In this document: positions 18,816 to 27,865 of the stretch, one piece after another
Position numbering within the stretch: the first letter of the stretch is position 1
Layout of the letters: each line of letters starts with the position of its first letter
DNA from: CAITWD01 sp963727285
GTDB taxonomy: Bacteria > Actinomycetota > Thermoleophilia > Miltoncostaeales > Miltoncostaeaceae
Assembly (NCBI GenBank): GCA_963727285.1
Contig: CAVSFF010000003.1
Span: forward strand, 1-64,000
DNA: 64,000 bases
Reading direction: 5' to 3'
Notes under the pieces: model-generated
Told to the model about the DNA's origin: nothing
What the model saw: the letters and a program-made list of their open reading frames with translations, nothing else
The model's database searches: none
Made by a program: the position numbers and the translations under genes

Positions 18816-20598
18816 TCGGTGCCGAGCGCTACCGCACCCATACCTGCCTCGACGCGGCGGATGCAGACGGCCAGACGGTGCGGGTGTCGGGGTGGGTTCA
18901 TCGCCGCCGCGATCACGGCGGGGTCGTCTTCCTGGATCTTCGCGATCGGAGCGGCATCCTGCAGCTGGTCGTCCACCCCGACGCGGGGGCGGTCATGGAC
19001 ATCGCGCAGCGTCTGTCGCCCGAAGACGTCATCAGCGCCACCGGCGTCCTGGTCGAGCGGAGTCCCGAGACCGTCAATCCCAAGATCGCGACCGGCCGTG
19101 TCGAGCTGCAGGTCGCCGACCTCACGCTGTTGGCAGAGGCCGCGCCGCTTCCCTTTTCCGTGGAGGACGAGCACACCGAGGCCGGCGAGGAGCTGCGGTT
19201 GACCTACCGGTACCTGGATCTTCGGCGCGCAACCCGCCTGGAGCCCTCGAGCTGCGCGGTCGCGTCGTCTGTGCCATCCGGAGCGTGCTGGAGAGCGAGG
19301 GCTTCCTCGAGGTCGAGACGCCGATGCTCACGCGCTCGACGCCGGAGGGTGCCCGCGACTTCCTCGTTCCGTCGCGCCTGCAGCAGGGCTCCTTCTATGC
19401 CTTGCCGCAGAGTCCGCAGCTGTTCAAGCAGCTGCTGATGGTCGGCGGCATCGAGCGCTACTACCAGATCGTGCGCTGCTTCCGTGACGAGGATCTGCGT
19501 GCGGATCGCCAGCCGGAGTTCACGCAGGTCGACATCGAGGCCTCGTTCGTCGAGCCGGAGGACATCCAGGCACTGATCGAGCAGGTGTTGGTGGCGGCGT
19601 GGGCCGAAGCGGGGGTTCCGCTCGCGACCCCGTTTCCGCGGATGACCTACGCGGAGGCCGTGCGCCGCTTCGGATCGGATCGCCCCGATCTGCGGTTCGG
19701 CGTGGAGATCCAGGACTGGAGCGCCGCCGCGGCTGCATCCGGGCTCGGGGTCTTCGGCACGGTCGTCGCGGGAGGCGGGGTCGTTCGTGCCATCGTGATC
19801 CCGGGCGCGGGCGGGGCCCTCTCGCGCAAGGATCTGGACGGTCTGGTGACCGAGGCCCAGGAGTTCGGCGCCAAGGGGCTGGTGTGGGCCGTCCCGGGCG
19901 CCGACCGGGCGCTGCGGGCATCCGTGAAGTCGGACTTCCTCGCGGGCCTCGCCGACGATCTCGGGGCGGGCGTGGGTGACCTTATCGCGATCGTCGCCGA
20001 CGACGACGAGCACCGCGCCCAGCACGTCCTCGGAACCCTCCGGACCCGGTGGGCGGAGCGCTTCGGGCTCATCCCGGACGGGGTGTGGGCACCGTTGTGG
20101 GTGGTCGACTTCCCGCTGGTCGAATGGAATGCCGACGAGCGCCGCTGGGACGCACTCCACCATCCGTTTACGGCGCCGCGCCCCGAAGATGTCGCATTGC
20201 TGGCGACGGACCCGGGCGCGGTCCTGGCCGAGGCGTATGACGTGGTCATGAACGGACTCGAGCTTGGCGGGGGCAGCATCCGCATCAACCGGACCGAGCT
20301 TCAGGAGCGCGTGTTTGGCGTCATCGGTCTCGACGCCGACCAGGCGCAAGAGCGCTTCGGGTTCCTGTTGCGCGCGCTCGAGCTCGGTGCGCCTCCCCAC
20401 GGCGGTGTCGCGCTCGGGCTCGATCGCCTGGTTATGCAGCTGGCCGGCGAACGATCCATTCGAGACGTGATCGCGTTTCCAAAGACCGCCACCGGCAGCG
20501 ATCCGCTGACCGGCGCTCCGGCGGGTGTCGATCTGCCGCAGTTGCGCGAGCTGGGAATCCGCTCCACCGTGGCTCCCGCGGAGGGTCCGGCAACCTAA
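18812..20598 (+). CDS. aspS: Aspartyl-tRNA synthetase, one frameshift
   Basis: The GTG at 18812 overlaps the hisS stop. The N-terminal OB-fold (VRVSGWVHRRRDHGGVVFLD) binds the anticodon; LTYRYLDLRR then leads into the class II core with FLEVETPMLTRSTPEGARDF, SPQLFKQLLMVGG, RCFRDEDLRADRQPEFTQ and the C-terminal GVALGLDRLVM. The long insert between 19,700 and 20,080 is the GAD domain of bacterial-type AspRS. The frame breaks near 19,240, where CTGGAGCCCTCGAG should read LEALEL; one lost G explains it. The repaired protein has about 595 residues, as expected. Because the enzyme is essential and both halves are perfect, this is almost certainly a sequence error. No gatCAB is in the window, so whether it also charges tRNA-Asn cannot be judged. 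Confidence 0.95.
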
Positions 20599-20903
20599 GA
20601 GCGGCCGTCGGTGTCGCTGGGCGGCTCGAGCGCGCGGCGGGCATCACGCTGGAGGGCGTCGGCCAGTTGCACCGACGCCGGCGCACCCGGCCGCGACCCC
20701 CAGCGGATCTCGATGCGGCGGGCATCCTCGAGTGCGGACAGCGCGCCCATCACCGCGAGGATGCCGGCGCGGTCGCCGTTCTGTCCAAGCTCCTCGGCGG
20801 CTGCGGCGATATGGAAACTGACCGTGCCATCGTCGGGCAAACCCGCCTCAAGCCACTCGGCGACCAGGAGCATCTCGAGGCGGTCGGGAAGGGTGTCCGG
20901 CAT
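20595..20903 (-). CDS. Conserved hypothetical protein, 102 aa
   Basis: The ATG at 20903 begins MPDTLPDRLEMLLVAEWLEA. The protein is acidic and helical in look, with a patch GDRAGILAVMGALSALEDAR and an Arg/Asp-rich end, no signal peptide and no membrane segment. I do not recognise it. Its TAG overlaps the aspS stop in convergent orientation. A TACCCT box (20917-20912 on the minus strand) is placed 8 bases before the ATG, so the transcript probably starts at or near the start codon, which supports it as a real gene. Confidence 0.65.
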   Translation of the reverse strand: MPDTLPDRLEMLLVAEWLEAGLPDDGTVSFHIAAAAEELGQNGDRAGILAVMGALSALEDARRIEIRWGSRPGAPASVQLADALQRDARRALEPPSDTDGRS

Positions 20904-20911
20904 CGGGGTTC

Positions 20912-20917
20912 AGGGTA
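20912..20917 (-). promoter_or_regulatory. Putative -10 box, leaderless start of the 102-aa gene
   Basis: TACCCT read on the minus strand lies 8 bases from the ATG at 20903. Transcription would begin within a base or two of the start codon. No convincing -35 is seen. Confidence 0.35.
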
Positions 20918-21005
20918 CCTCGACCCGACGGAGCGCGGGCGTCCGGGCGGGTGCACGGGGGCGTCCGGAGAGATTTCGTCGGAACGCTTGAGTTGCCGGT
21001 GCCGA

Positions 21006-21034
21006 TTGTCGACACATTCCAAAGCAACTACTCT
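21006..21034 (+). promoter_or_regulatory. Putative sigma70-type promoter
   Basis: TTGTCG (21006-21011) and TACTCT (21029-21034) are separated by exactly 17 bases, upstream of the membrane thioredoxin-like gene at 21117. The match is partial in both boxes. Confidence 0.35.
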
Positions 21035-21116
21035 GAGAGGACCCGACCGTGTGCGCCACCGGCGCGAGGCCTGAGCCAACACTTACACACCGGGATGCGA
21101 TGTTTGGTCGCCGCAC

Positions 21117-21761
21117 ATGCTGCCGCGGCTGCACGCGTCCCACCTGCTACGGCAGGTTCAGCACTCATTCCGGAACGGCACGGTGGGGCCTTCGATTTTT
21201 CGGGTGGCCTCGCGTGAGCGGCTTGCGGAGCGCATCAACGCCCTGTCGGGCCGTCAGAAGCTCATCGGCGGCGCCGTGGTGCTGCTGGTGCTGGTACTGG
21301 GGTTCCGGATGATGAGCGGCGGCTCCGGCGGTTCGGGGTCCACGACGTCGGCAATCCCGACACCGGTACCCACTGGGATCCACGTCGCATCCGCGACGCC
21401 GGTCGGGGCCCGCGTCCAGACCGACGCCCTCACCCCGGCGGCGGTCACTGCGGCCTTGCGCAATCAGGAGATCGTCGTGATCGCCTTCGTGATGCGCGGC
21501 CAGGCCGACGACGACGCCGTTGCCGCGGCGGTCGCCGGGCTCGCCTCGCCGCAGCAGACGATCGCCGGCGTGAAGTACCTCGTCTACAACGTGGCCGCGG
21601 GTGCGAAATACGGTGACCTGGCGACGATCCTCGGGGTCACCGGCACGCCGTCGGTCGTCATCATCGGCAGCGACGGTCGCATCGCAAACGCGTGGACGGG
21701 CTTCGTGGACGCGAGCGTGATCCAAGCGGCGCTCAGCACGGCGATCAGCTCCGGGGCCTGA
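21117..21761 (+). CDS. Membrane-anchored thioredoxin-like protein without CxxC
   Basis: Of 214 residues, the first 40 are cytoplasmic and basic, and a single helix (IGGAVVLLVLVLGFRMM, about 50-66) anchors the protein. A Gly/Ser/Thr-rich linker follows, and the rest, from about residue 105, resembles a thioredoxin fold. The pattern strand EIVVIAFVMRG, then VKYLVYNVAAG and the cis-proline loop GVTGTPSVVIIGSDGRI matches the family. The usual CxxC after the first strand is replaced (RGQADDD) and no cysteine is present in the fold, so it cannot do dithiol exchange by the standard mechanism. It ends 48 bases before the scaffold-MnmA gene, on the same strand. An adaptor or partner-binding role is inferred; the exact start is uncertain. 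Confidence 0.6.
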   Translation: MLPRLHASHLLRQVQHSFRNGTVGPSIFRVASRERLAERINALSGRQKLIGGAVVLLVLVLGFRMMSGGSGGSGSTTSAIPTPVPTGIHVASATPVGARVQTDALTPAAVTAALRNQEIVVIAFVMRGQADDDAVAAAVAGLASPQQTIAGVKYLVYNVAAGAKYGDLATILGVTGTPSVVIIGSDGRIANAWTGFVDASVIQAALSTAISSGA

Positions 21762-21797
21762 GCCCGCAGCAAGCGGCGCGGTACCGGAGCGACCGGC

Positions 21798-21803
21798 TAA
21801 CCT
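21798..21803 (+). promoter_or_regulatory. Putative -10 box, leaderless start of mnmA
   Basis: TAACCT lies 6 bases before the GTG at 21810, which puts the expected transcription start on the start codon itself. No Shine-Dalgarno sequence is present, which fits a leaderless mRNA. Confidence 0.35.
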
Positions 21804-21809
21804 TGCCGC

Positions 21810-23295
21810 GTGTCCACGTATCCGCCAGAGCTGATCCGCCACGTGGCCGCGCCCGTCGGCGCGGGACCGCTGGATGACGCCGACGCGGTCGGCGAATCGG
21901 GGGCGGTCGGGTGCGGTGACGTCGTGCGGATCCAGTTGCGGATCGACGGGGACCGCATCGCCGACGCGCGGTTTCTGGCCTATGGCTGCCCTGCGGCCCT
22001 CGGGGCGGCGAGCGCCGCCTGCGAGCGACTCCGGGGCGCGTCGCTGACCGAGGCAATGCTCCTGTCGCCCGAGCGGATCGTGGCGGACCTCGGCGGTCTG
22101 GACGAACAGCGCCGGCATGGTGCCGAGATCACGGCCGATGCGACGGCGCGTGCGCTCGAGGCATGGTTTTCGGCGCGGCTTGGCGATGCCGGCCGGCCAC
22201 TGCACGACGGCCGCGTCGCGGTGGCGATGAGCGGGGGCGTGGACTCCGCGGTGGCGGCGATGCTGATCCGCGATTCGGGGTGTGAGGTCGTCGGGGTGAC
22301 GATGCGTCTTTGGCATGACCCACACTCCGTCGCGGCGGAGCGCTCGTGCTGCTCGCCGGAGACGGTCCGTCTGGCGCGGGCGACGGCCCACGCGCTGGGC
22401 ATCCCGCACATGACCATCGACGCGGCCGAGGCCTTTCGGACCGGGGTAGTGGAGGACTTCATCGCCGGTTATGTGGCCGGGGTGACCCCGAACCCCTGCG
22501 TGACCTGCAACGGCAGTGTGCGGTTCCGCATCCTTGCCGAGGCGGCGGCGCTCGTCGGTGCGCAGGGCCTGGCCACCGGCCACTACGCGCGGGTCGTCGC
22601 GGGATCCGACGACGGCAAGGTGATTGCCGCGGCGGTCGATCGCGACAAGGATCAGAGCTACATGCTGAGCATGCTCGGGCCCGACATCCGTCGGCGATTG
22701 GTGTTTCCGCTCGGTGAACTGACGAAGCCTGAGGTACGCGCCTACGCACGCGCCGCCGAGCTCCCCGCGGCCGACGCCGTCGAGAGCCAGGAAATCTGCT
22801 TCGTGGGAGCCGACGGCTACGGCCCGTTTCTGGAGCGGAACTCGGCCCTTGAGCCGCGGTCGGGTGCGATCGTGGATCTCGACGGCGCCACCTTGGGCGC
22901 GCATCAGGGGTATCTGGCGGTTCACCGTCGGCCAACGCAAGGGCATCGGGGTCGCCGCGGCCGAACCGCTGTATGTCGTCGGGACCGATCCCGTGCGCAA
23001 CGAGGTGCGCGTGGGCCCACGGGAGGCCCTGGCCACCTGGGGGCTGGAATTGCGCCCGTCGGTGACCCACGACGTCCTCGACTTGTCCGAACCGTTCGAG
23101 GTGCGCGTGCGGTATCGGGGCACCGCGCTTGCGGGGCGTTCGATCGTCCCCACCGACGACTCCGGGGTCATGATCGATCTGGCGGAGCCGGCGCCCGGCG
23201 TCGCCCGGGGGCAGACGGCGAGCGTGTACCAGTCCGGTCGTCTGGTGCTAGCAGGTACCATCGCTGCATCACGTCCTCAGAGCGGGAGCCGCTAA
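21810..23295 (+). CDS. mnmA: IscU-like scaffold domain fused to tRNA 2-thiouridylase MnmA, one frameshift
   Basis: Residues 1-125 follow the IscU/NifU N-terminal fold (VGCGDVVRIQLRIDG, FLAYGCPAALGAAS). Cys35 and Cys60 match the first two cluster ligands, while the third ligand site reads RRHG (101-104) where IscU has HC, so one ligand is gone. From residue 133 on it is MnmA, which thiolates U34 of tRNA-Glu, -Gln and -Lys: PP-loop SGGVDS (141-146), SCC (179-181), PNPCVTCN with Cys230 and Cys233, GHYARV and the second catalytic Cys330 in SQEICF. The frame breaks at about 22,912, where one extra T precedes WRFTVGQRKGIGV; both sides are perfect, so this is probably a sequence error. The start follows a TAACCT box by 6 bases. 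The total is about 494 residues, longer than plain MnmA because of the extra domain. Confidence 0.9.
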
Positions 23296-23298
23296 CTC

Positions 23299-23766
23299 GT
23301 GCATTGGTCCGATGTCCTCAAGGCCGCACTATCGATCTTCCTGGTCCTGACGGGGCTCGGGCTGGCCTATCTGTTCCTCCGGATGGCCGGCGTCTTCGGC
23401 CGCCTCGGGATTTCGGTGACGCGCGTGACCGACGAGGTCGTCCCGATCCTGCACAAGGCCCAGACGACGGTGGACGGCGTCAACCGCGAGATCGACCGCG
23501 TCGACGAGATCATGGTGACGGCGGTCAACGGGGCCAAGGGCGCCGAGCGCGCGGTGCAGACGGTCGCCAGTGCGGCGACCGGCCCGGTTCGCCTGCTCAC
23601 CGGGGTTGCCGCCGGTGTGAAGGAGGGGCTGGTGACCTTCGTCGCCCGGCGTGTGACCGATGCGCAGCAAGCCGCCTCGGATCCACCCACCCCGCCGCCG
23701 CCCGCCGCCGCAGCTCCGCCCGAGCCCCCCGATGTCGAGACCACCGGTGGATGGAAGACACCATGA
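23299..23766 (+). CDS. DUF948-type membrane-anchored coiled protein
   Basis: This 155-residue protein starts at the GTG at 23299, three bases after the mnmA stop. One N-terminal helix (ALSIFLVLTGLGLAYLFLRM, residues 9-28) is followed by a long amphipathic region with HKAQTTVDGVNREIDRVDE and AVNGAKGAERAVQTVAS, the heptad-like layout of DUF948 proteins, and a proline/alanine-rich tail. The family is widespread in Firmicutes and Actinobacteria beside alaS or stress genes; its function is unknown, though a role at the envelope is usually supposed. Its TGA overlaps the ATG of the next small gene. A TACCAT box at 23256-23261 in the end of mnmA may give it an extra promoter. Confidence 0.8.
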   Translation: MHWSDVLKAALSIFLVLTGLGLAYLFLRMAGVFGRLGISVTRVTDEVVPILHKAQTTVDGVNREIDRVDEIMVTAVNGAKGAERAVQTVASAATGPVRLLTGVAAGVKEGLVTFVARRVTDAQQAASDPPTPPPPAAAAPPEPPDVETTGGWKTP

Positions 23767-23990
23767 AGATCCGCACCGTTGTGGCGCTCGGCGCCCTGGG
23801 GTGGCTTGCGTCGCGGTTGCCGCGCGATCCCCAGGAATGGCCGGCATATGCGGGCGAGCAGATCGCCGTGCTGCGGGAACAGGTGGAGGAGGCCGTCGAA
23901 GCCGGCAAGCGCGCCAGCGATCGGCGGATGGCCCAGCTTGACCGGGAGCTCGACGAGGCCTTCGGCAGCGCCGGGTCCGACCGTCCGTAG
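23763..23990 (+). CDS. Small coiled hypothetical protein, 75 aa
   Basis: It begins at the ATG inside the preceding stop (ATGA at 23763-23766). The protein has a short hydrophobic start (TVVALGALGWLASRLP), then a charged helix with QIAVLREQVEEAVEAGKRAS and MAQLDRELDEAFG, typical of a helical hairpin or coiled coil. I do not recognise it, but small proteins of this look often accompany DUF948 genes upstream of alaS in actinobacteria. The overlap suggests that it is made together with the DUF948 protein and may bind it. Confidence 0.7.
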   Translation: MKIRTVVALGALGWLASRLPRDPQEWPAYAGEQIAVLREQVEEAVEAGKRASDRRMAQLDRELDEAFGSAGSDRP

Positions 23991-24040
23991 CGTGCCGTGC
24001 GCGCCCCGGCGCCGTGGCGCGCTGTGCGCGGTCGTGCTGG

Positions 24041-24046
24041 TACCAT
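24041..24046 (+). promoter_or_regulatory. Putative -10 box of alaS
   Basis: TACCAT preceded by TGCTGG stands 10 bases before the alaS ATG, so the 5' untranslated part would be only 3-4 bases. There is no Shine-Dalgarno sequence before the ATG. Confidence 0.35.
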
Positions 24047-24056
24047 CGGCGGTCGG

Positions 24057-26615
24057 ATGACGACCCACGAAATTCGCCGCGCGTTCCGCGAGTACTTCGA
24101 GCGACAGGGCCACGTGGCCGTCCCGTCGGCGTCGCTGGTCCCGTACGACGACGACCCGTCGGTGCTGTTGACGATCGCCGGGATGCAGCCGCTCAAGGCG
24201 TACTTCCTGGGTACGGCCGCACCGCCCGCACCACGGCTGACGTCCTGCCAGAAGTGCTTTCGTACCGTCGACATCGATCAGGTGGGACATACCGCCCGGC
24301 ACCTGACGTTCTTCGAGATGCTCGGGAACTTCTCCCTCGGCGACTACTTCAAGGACGACGCCATCCGGTTCGGGTGGGAGGTGTCGACCGAAGTGCTCGG
24401 TCTCGACCCGGATCGCATCTGGATCACGGTCTTCGAAGGTAACGACAGCGTCCCCGGCGACGACGAGGCGCGCGAGCGGTGGATCGAGTTGGGCATCCCG
24501 GCCGATCGCATCCAGGCGCTGGGGGAGGCAGACAACTTCTGGAAGGCGGGACCGACCGGGCCGTGCGGCCCGAATACCGAGTTGTACTTCGACCGTGGGC
24601 CCGGGTTCGGCCCGGAGGGCGGCCCCCGCACGGGCGGTGACCGCTACCTGGAGTACTGGAACCTGGTGTTCATGCAGTACGAACGCTCGGCCGACGGCGC
24701 CCTCAGCCCGCTGCCCGCCAAGAACATCGACACCGGTGCCGGGCTTGAGCGCATCGCCGCGCTCCTGCAGGACAAGCCATCGGTGTTCGAAACGGATGCG
24801 TTCTGGCCGCTCATCGAGTGGGCCCAGACCGCGACCGGGGTGCCGTACGGCGCCGATCCGCGCACCGACCGTGCGCTCCGGGTGTTGGCGGACCACGGCC
24901 GGGCAATGACCTTTCTGACCGCCGACGGCGTCCGGCCGTCCAACGAGGGGCGTGGCTACGTGCTGCGGCGGATCGTCCGACGCGCCGTCGCCGAGGGCAC
25001 CCAGCTGGGGCTGCCGATCGATGCGGTCGTCGCCCTCGCGGATGAGGTCGCCAGGCGCTGGGGAGACGCATACCCGGAGCTGCTGGCCGAGCGCACCGCC
25101 GTCGCCGACACGCTGGGCGCGGAGGCCGAGCAGTTCGCGCGCACCCTGCAACAGGGGCGACGCCTGCTGGCCGACGTGATCGCGCGATCGGCGGACTCCG
25201 GCACGGTGACCGGCGACGACGCATTCCGGCTCCACGACACCTTTGGGTTTCCGCTCGACCTCACCGCCGAGGCGGCACGGGATGCCGGCCTTGCCGTGGA
25301 CACCGATGCGTTCGAGCTGCTGATGCAGGAGCAGCGGGAGCGCTCGCGGGCCGGCGGCGCCGTCGCCGATGAAACGGATCTCGCGGTGAGGGCCGCGGAG
25401 CTCGCCGCGACCACTGCACGCACAGTCTTTGTGGGGTACGACGATCTCGAACTCACGACAACGGCGACCGGGAGCGCGGACCTGGCGCCCGGGCGGTCGC
25501 TGGTGAAGTTGGCGCGGTCGCCCTTCTACGCGCAGGGTGGCGGGCAGATCTCCGACCGGGGCTGGGTGGCGGTCGGATCAACCCGTCGCGAGGTCATCGA
25601 TGTCCTCCGCGTCGGTGACGACCAGGTCCTCGTCGTCACGGGCCCCGCCGTGCCCGCCGGCAGCGAGGTGGTCGCGCACGTGGACGTGCCCACCCGGCGT
25701 GCAACCCAGGCCAATCACACCGGCACCCACGTGCTCAACTGGGCCCTGCGGGAGCGCCTGGGGCCGGACGTCAAACAGGCGGGGTCCTACGTCGGCCCCG
25801 ACAAACTGCGGTTCGACTTCACCCACCGCGGGCGGGTGCCGCGGGAAGAGCTCCAGGAGATCGAGCGCCTTGTCAACGCGCGGGTCGCCGAGGATGCGCC
25901 CGTCACGTGGGTCGAGATGCCGAAGGCCGACGCGGACGCACGCGGCGCGATCGGACTGTTCGGTGAAAAGTACGGCGACGTCGTGCGGGTCGTCTCGGCG
26001 GGCGACTACTCGATGGAGCTGTGCGGTGGCACGCACGTCGCACGCACGAGCGAGATCGGACCGTTCAAGATCGTCACCGAGACGAGCGTCGGCTCCGGAG
26101 CCAGGCGGATCGAGGCGATCACCGGTGCCGAGCTGGCGCGGTGGCACGCGCACCGCGCCGAAGAGCTCGAGCGCGAACTGGCCGCCCGCGACGCCCGGAT
26201 CCGCGATCTGGAGCAGGAGCTCAAGCGCGCCAAGCAGGGGCGCATCGATCCGGGAGCGCTCGCGGCTGCCGCGACCGAGTACGCCGGCCTGCGAATCGTC
26301 GTGGCCGAGGTTGAGGCGGGGGATGCCGACGAGCTGCTCGAGGTGTCGGATCAGGTCAAACGCGTGCTCGGGGAGGACGCGGTCGTGGTGCTGGGTGCCC
26401 GGCCCGACGGACGGGTCGCGCTGGTGGCGAACCTCGGGTCCGGGGCCGTCGCCGGTGGTCAATCGGCGGCGGCGATCCTGAAGCAGATCGCTCCGATCGT
26501 CGGGGGTGGTGGCGGGGGGCGTGAGGCGATGGCACGTGCCGGGGGCAAAGACCCCGATCGCCTCCCCGACGCCCTGGCGGCGGCCCGGACTCTGTTCGAC
26601 GCCACGGACGCGTGA
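24057..26615 (+). CDS. alaS: Alanyl-tRNA synthetase
   Basis: The 852-residue protein carries all parts of AlaRS in order: the class II catalytic core (ILTIAGMQPLKAYFLG-like text from residue 35 and FFEMLGNFSLGDYFK), the tRNA-recognition domain, the editing domain with zinc ligands His554 and His558 in NHTGTHVLNWALRE and Cys656 and His660 in CGGTHV, and the C-terminal coiled region and DHHA1 domain ending GGGGGGREAMARAGGKD. It charges tRNA-Ala and removes mischarged serine or glycine. I use the ATG at 24057 because MTTHEIRRAFREYF is the family N-terminus; upstream in-frame codons look random. The frame is intact. It overlaps ruvX by four bases (GTGA). Confidence 0.97.
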   Translation: MTTHEIRRAFREYFERQGHVAVPSASLVPYDDDPSVLLTIAGMQPLKAYFLGTAAPPAPRLTSCQKCFRTVDIDQVGHTARHLTFFEMLGNFSLGDYFKDDAIRFGWEVSTEVLGLDPDRIWITVFEGNDSVPGDDEARERWIELGIPADRIQALGEADNFWKAGPTGPCGPNTELYFDRGPGFGPEGGPRTGGDRYLEYWNLVFMQYERSADGALSPLPAKNIDTGAGLERIAALLQDKPSVFETDAFWPLIEWAQTATGVPYGADPRTDRALRVLADHGRAMTFLTADGVRPSNEGRGYVLRRIVRRAVAEGTQLGLPIDAVVALADEVARRWGDAYPELLAERTAVADTLGAEAEQFARTLQQGRRLLADVIARSADSGTVTGDDAFRLHDTFGFPLDLTAEAARDAGLAVDTDAFELLMQEQRERSRAGGAVADETDLAVRAAELAATTARTVFVGYDDLELTTTATGSADLAPGRSLVKLARSPFYAQGGGQISDRGWVAVGSTRREVIDVLRVGDDQVLVVTGPAVPAGSEVVAHVDVPTRRATQANHTGTHVLNWALRERLGPDVKQAGSYVGPDKLRFDFTHRGRVPREELQEIERLVNARVAEDAPVTWVEMPKADADARGAIGLFGEKYGDVVRVVSAGDYSMELCGGTHVARTSEIGPFKIVTETSVGSGARRIEAITGAELARWHAHRAEELERELAARDARIRDLEQELKRAKQGRIDPGALAAAATEYAGLRIVVAEVEAGDADELLEVSDQVKRVLGEDAVVVLGARPDGRVALVANLGSGAVAGGQSAAAILKQIAPIVGGGGGGREAMARAGGKDPDRLPDALAAARTLFDATDA

Positions 26616-27031
26616 AACTGCTCGCCCTGGACCACGGCACTGCGCGGACCGGGGTCGCGGTCACCGATCCGACGGGGACGCTGGTGCGTCCGCTGCCGGC
26701 GATCGAGCGTGTCGACAGCCCCGCCGGCATGCGATCGCTGGCCGCGGTGATCGCTCGCGAGGAACCGGACCGGATCATCGTCGGCGAACCGCGGCTGCTG
26801 TCGGGAGAGCGCGGAAGCCAGGCGCGGGCCGCATCGGGCTTCGCTGACCGGTTGCGTGGCCGCTTCGGACGTCCGGTGGAGCTCGTCGACGAGCGCCTGA
26901 CCACCCGCGAGGCGGAGCGGCGGATGGCCGCTGCGGGCCGGCGTCGTCGGGCCCCCGACCTCGACAGCGTGGCGGCGTGTGTCCTGCTGGAATCCGTCGT
27001 GATGCGCGGCGGCAGCGAGGCCCGCGGATGA
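26612..27031 (+). CDS. ruvX: RuvX/YqgF pre-16S rRNA nuclease
   Basis: This 139-residue RNase H-fold protein starts with the GTG overlapping the alaS stop. The three acidic catalytic positions are visible: the Asp in LALDHGTARTGVAVTD, the Glu-containing RIIVGEP strand and the Asp in LDSVAACVLLE; VDERLTTREAERRM is the other signature. The protein matures the 5' end of 16S rRNA, and it has also been studied as a Holliday junction resolvase. The alaS-ruvX-mltG-aroE order is widespread in Gram-positive bacteria and supports the call. It is followed by mltG with a four-base overlap. Confidence 0.94.
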   Translation: MKLLALDHGTARTGVAVTDPTGTLVRPLPAIERVDSPAGMRSLAAVIAREEPDRIIVGEPRLLSGERGSQARAASGFADRLRGRFGRPVELVDERLTTREAERRMAAAGRRRRAPDLDSVAACVLLESVVMRGGSEARG

Positions 27032-27864
27032 GTTCCGCGGCTCCGCGGCCGCGTCGCCGTCGCCGCGTGTGGTGGCTGGCGATCTTGGCGATCGTGGTCA
27101 TCGCGGGCGTCGCGTGGGGCGTCCGCCGCTCGCGTCACACCTCGCCGCCGCCTCCGCCGAAGCCGGTCAACGTCACTTTCCCCGAAGGGCTGCGACGCGA
27201 GCAGATTGCCACGATCCTGGCCTCCAAGACGCACCTGTCGGCGGCGGCCTATCTGTCGCAGACGGCCGTCGGCGGCGAGGGGCAGGTGCTCGCCGGGACA
27301 GCGACACCCCGGTCCCTGGAAGGCTTTCTGTTCCCGGCGACCTATCAGGTGCTCCCGACCACCACCGTGGCGCAGGTCATCGACGCGCAGCTGGCGGCGT
27401 ACCGGAACTACACGGCGACCGTCAACTACACCTATGCCAAGTCGAAGAACCTCACCCCGTACGACGTCCTGACCATCGCGTCGATGATCGAGCGCGAGGT
27501 GTCGCTCCCGTCGGAGCGGCGGACGGTCGCCGGGGTCATCTACAACCGCCTGCACGCGCACATGATGTTGGGAATCGACGCGACCGTGCAGTACGCGGTC
27601 GGGTACTGGAAGACGAATCTGACCGAAGCCGACCTCCAGATCGACTCCCCGTACAACACGCGCAAATACGTCGGTCTGCCCCCGGGTCCGATCTGCAATC
27701 CGGGGCTAGCGTCGATCCAGGCCGCCGCGCATCCGGCGAAGGTGCCGTACCTGTACTACGTGGCCCGCAACGACGGCAGTGGCGGCCACTACTTCGCGAC
27801 CACCACCACCCAGTTCAATGCGGATGTCGCCCGGTCGCAGGCAAACCAGGCCAAGGCCGGCTGA
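27028..27864 (+). CDS. mltG: Endolytic murein transglycosylase MltG
   Basis: The ATG at 27028 overlaps the ruvX stop. After a run of arginines, one helix (WWLAILAIVVIAGVAWGV, residues 15-32) anchors the protein in the membrane, and a LysM-like start (VNVTFPEGLRREQIATIL) follows. The catalytic domain shows LEGFLFPATYQV, IASMIEREVSLPSER with the catalytic Glu, VIYNRL and SPYNTRKYVGLPPGPICNPG, ending YYVARNDGSGGHYFA. MltG cuts nascent glycan strands and so sets their length. At 278 residues it is shorter than the E. coli protein (about 340) but has all the core motifs. It lies 1 base before aroE. Confidence 0.95.
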   Translation: MSSAAPRPRRRRRVWWLAILAIVVIAGVAWGVRRSRHTSPPPPPKPVNVTFPEGLRREQIATILASKTHLSAAAYLSQTAVGGEGQVLAGTATPRSLEGFLFPATYQVLPTTTVAQVIDAQLAAYRNYTATVNYTYAKSKNLTPYDVLTIASMIEREVSLPSERRTVAGVIYNRLHAHMMLGIDATVQYAVGYWKTNLTEADLQIDSPYNTRKYVGLPPGPICNPGLASIQAAAHPAKVPYLYYVARNDGSGGHYFATTTTQFNADVARSQANQAKAG

Positions 27865-27865
27865 G

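Noticed and set aside
21165..23261. 698-codon minus-strand frame across mnmA
   Set aside because: Composition is that of an antisense shadow, and the plus strand has full IscU-like and MnmA motifs.
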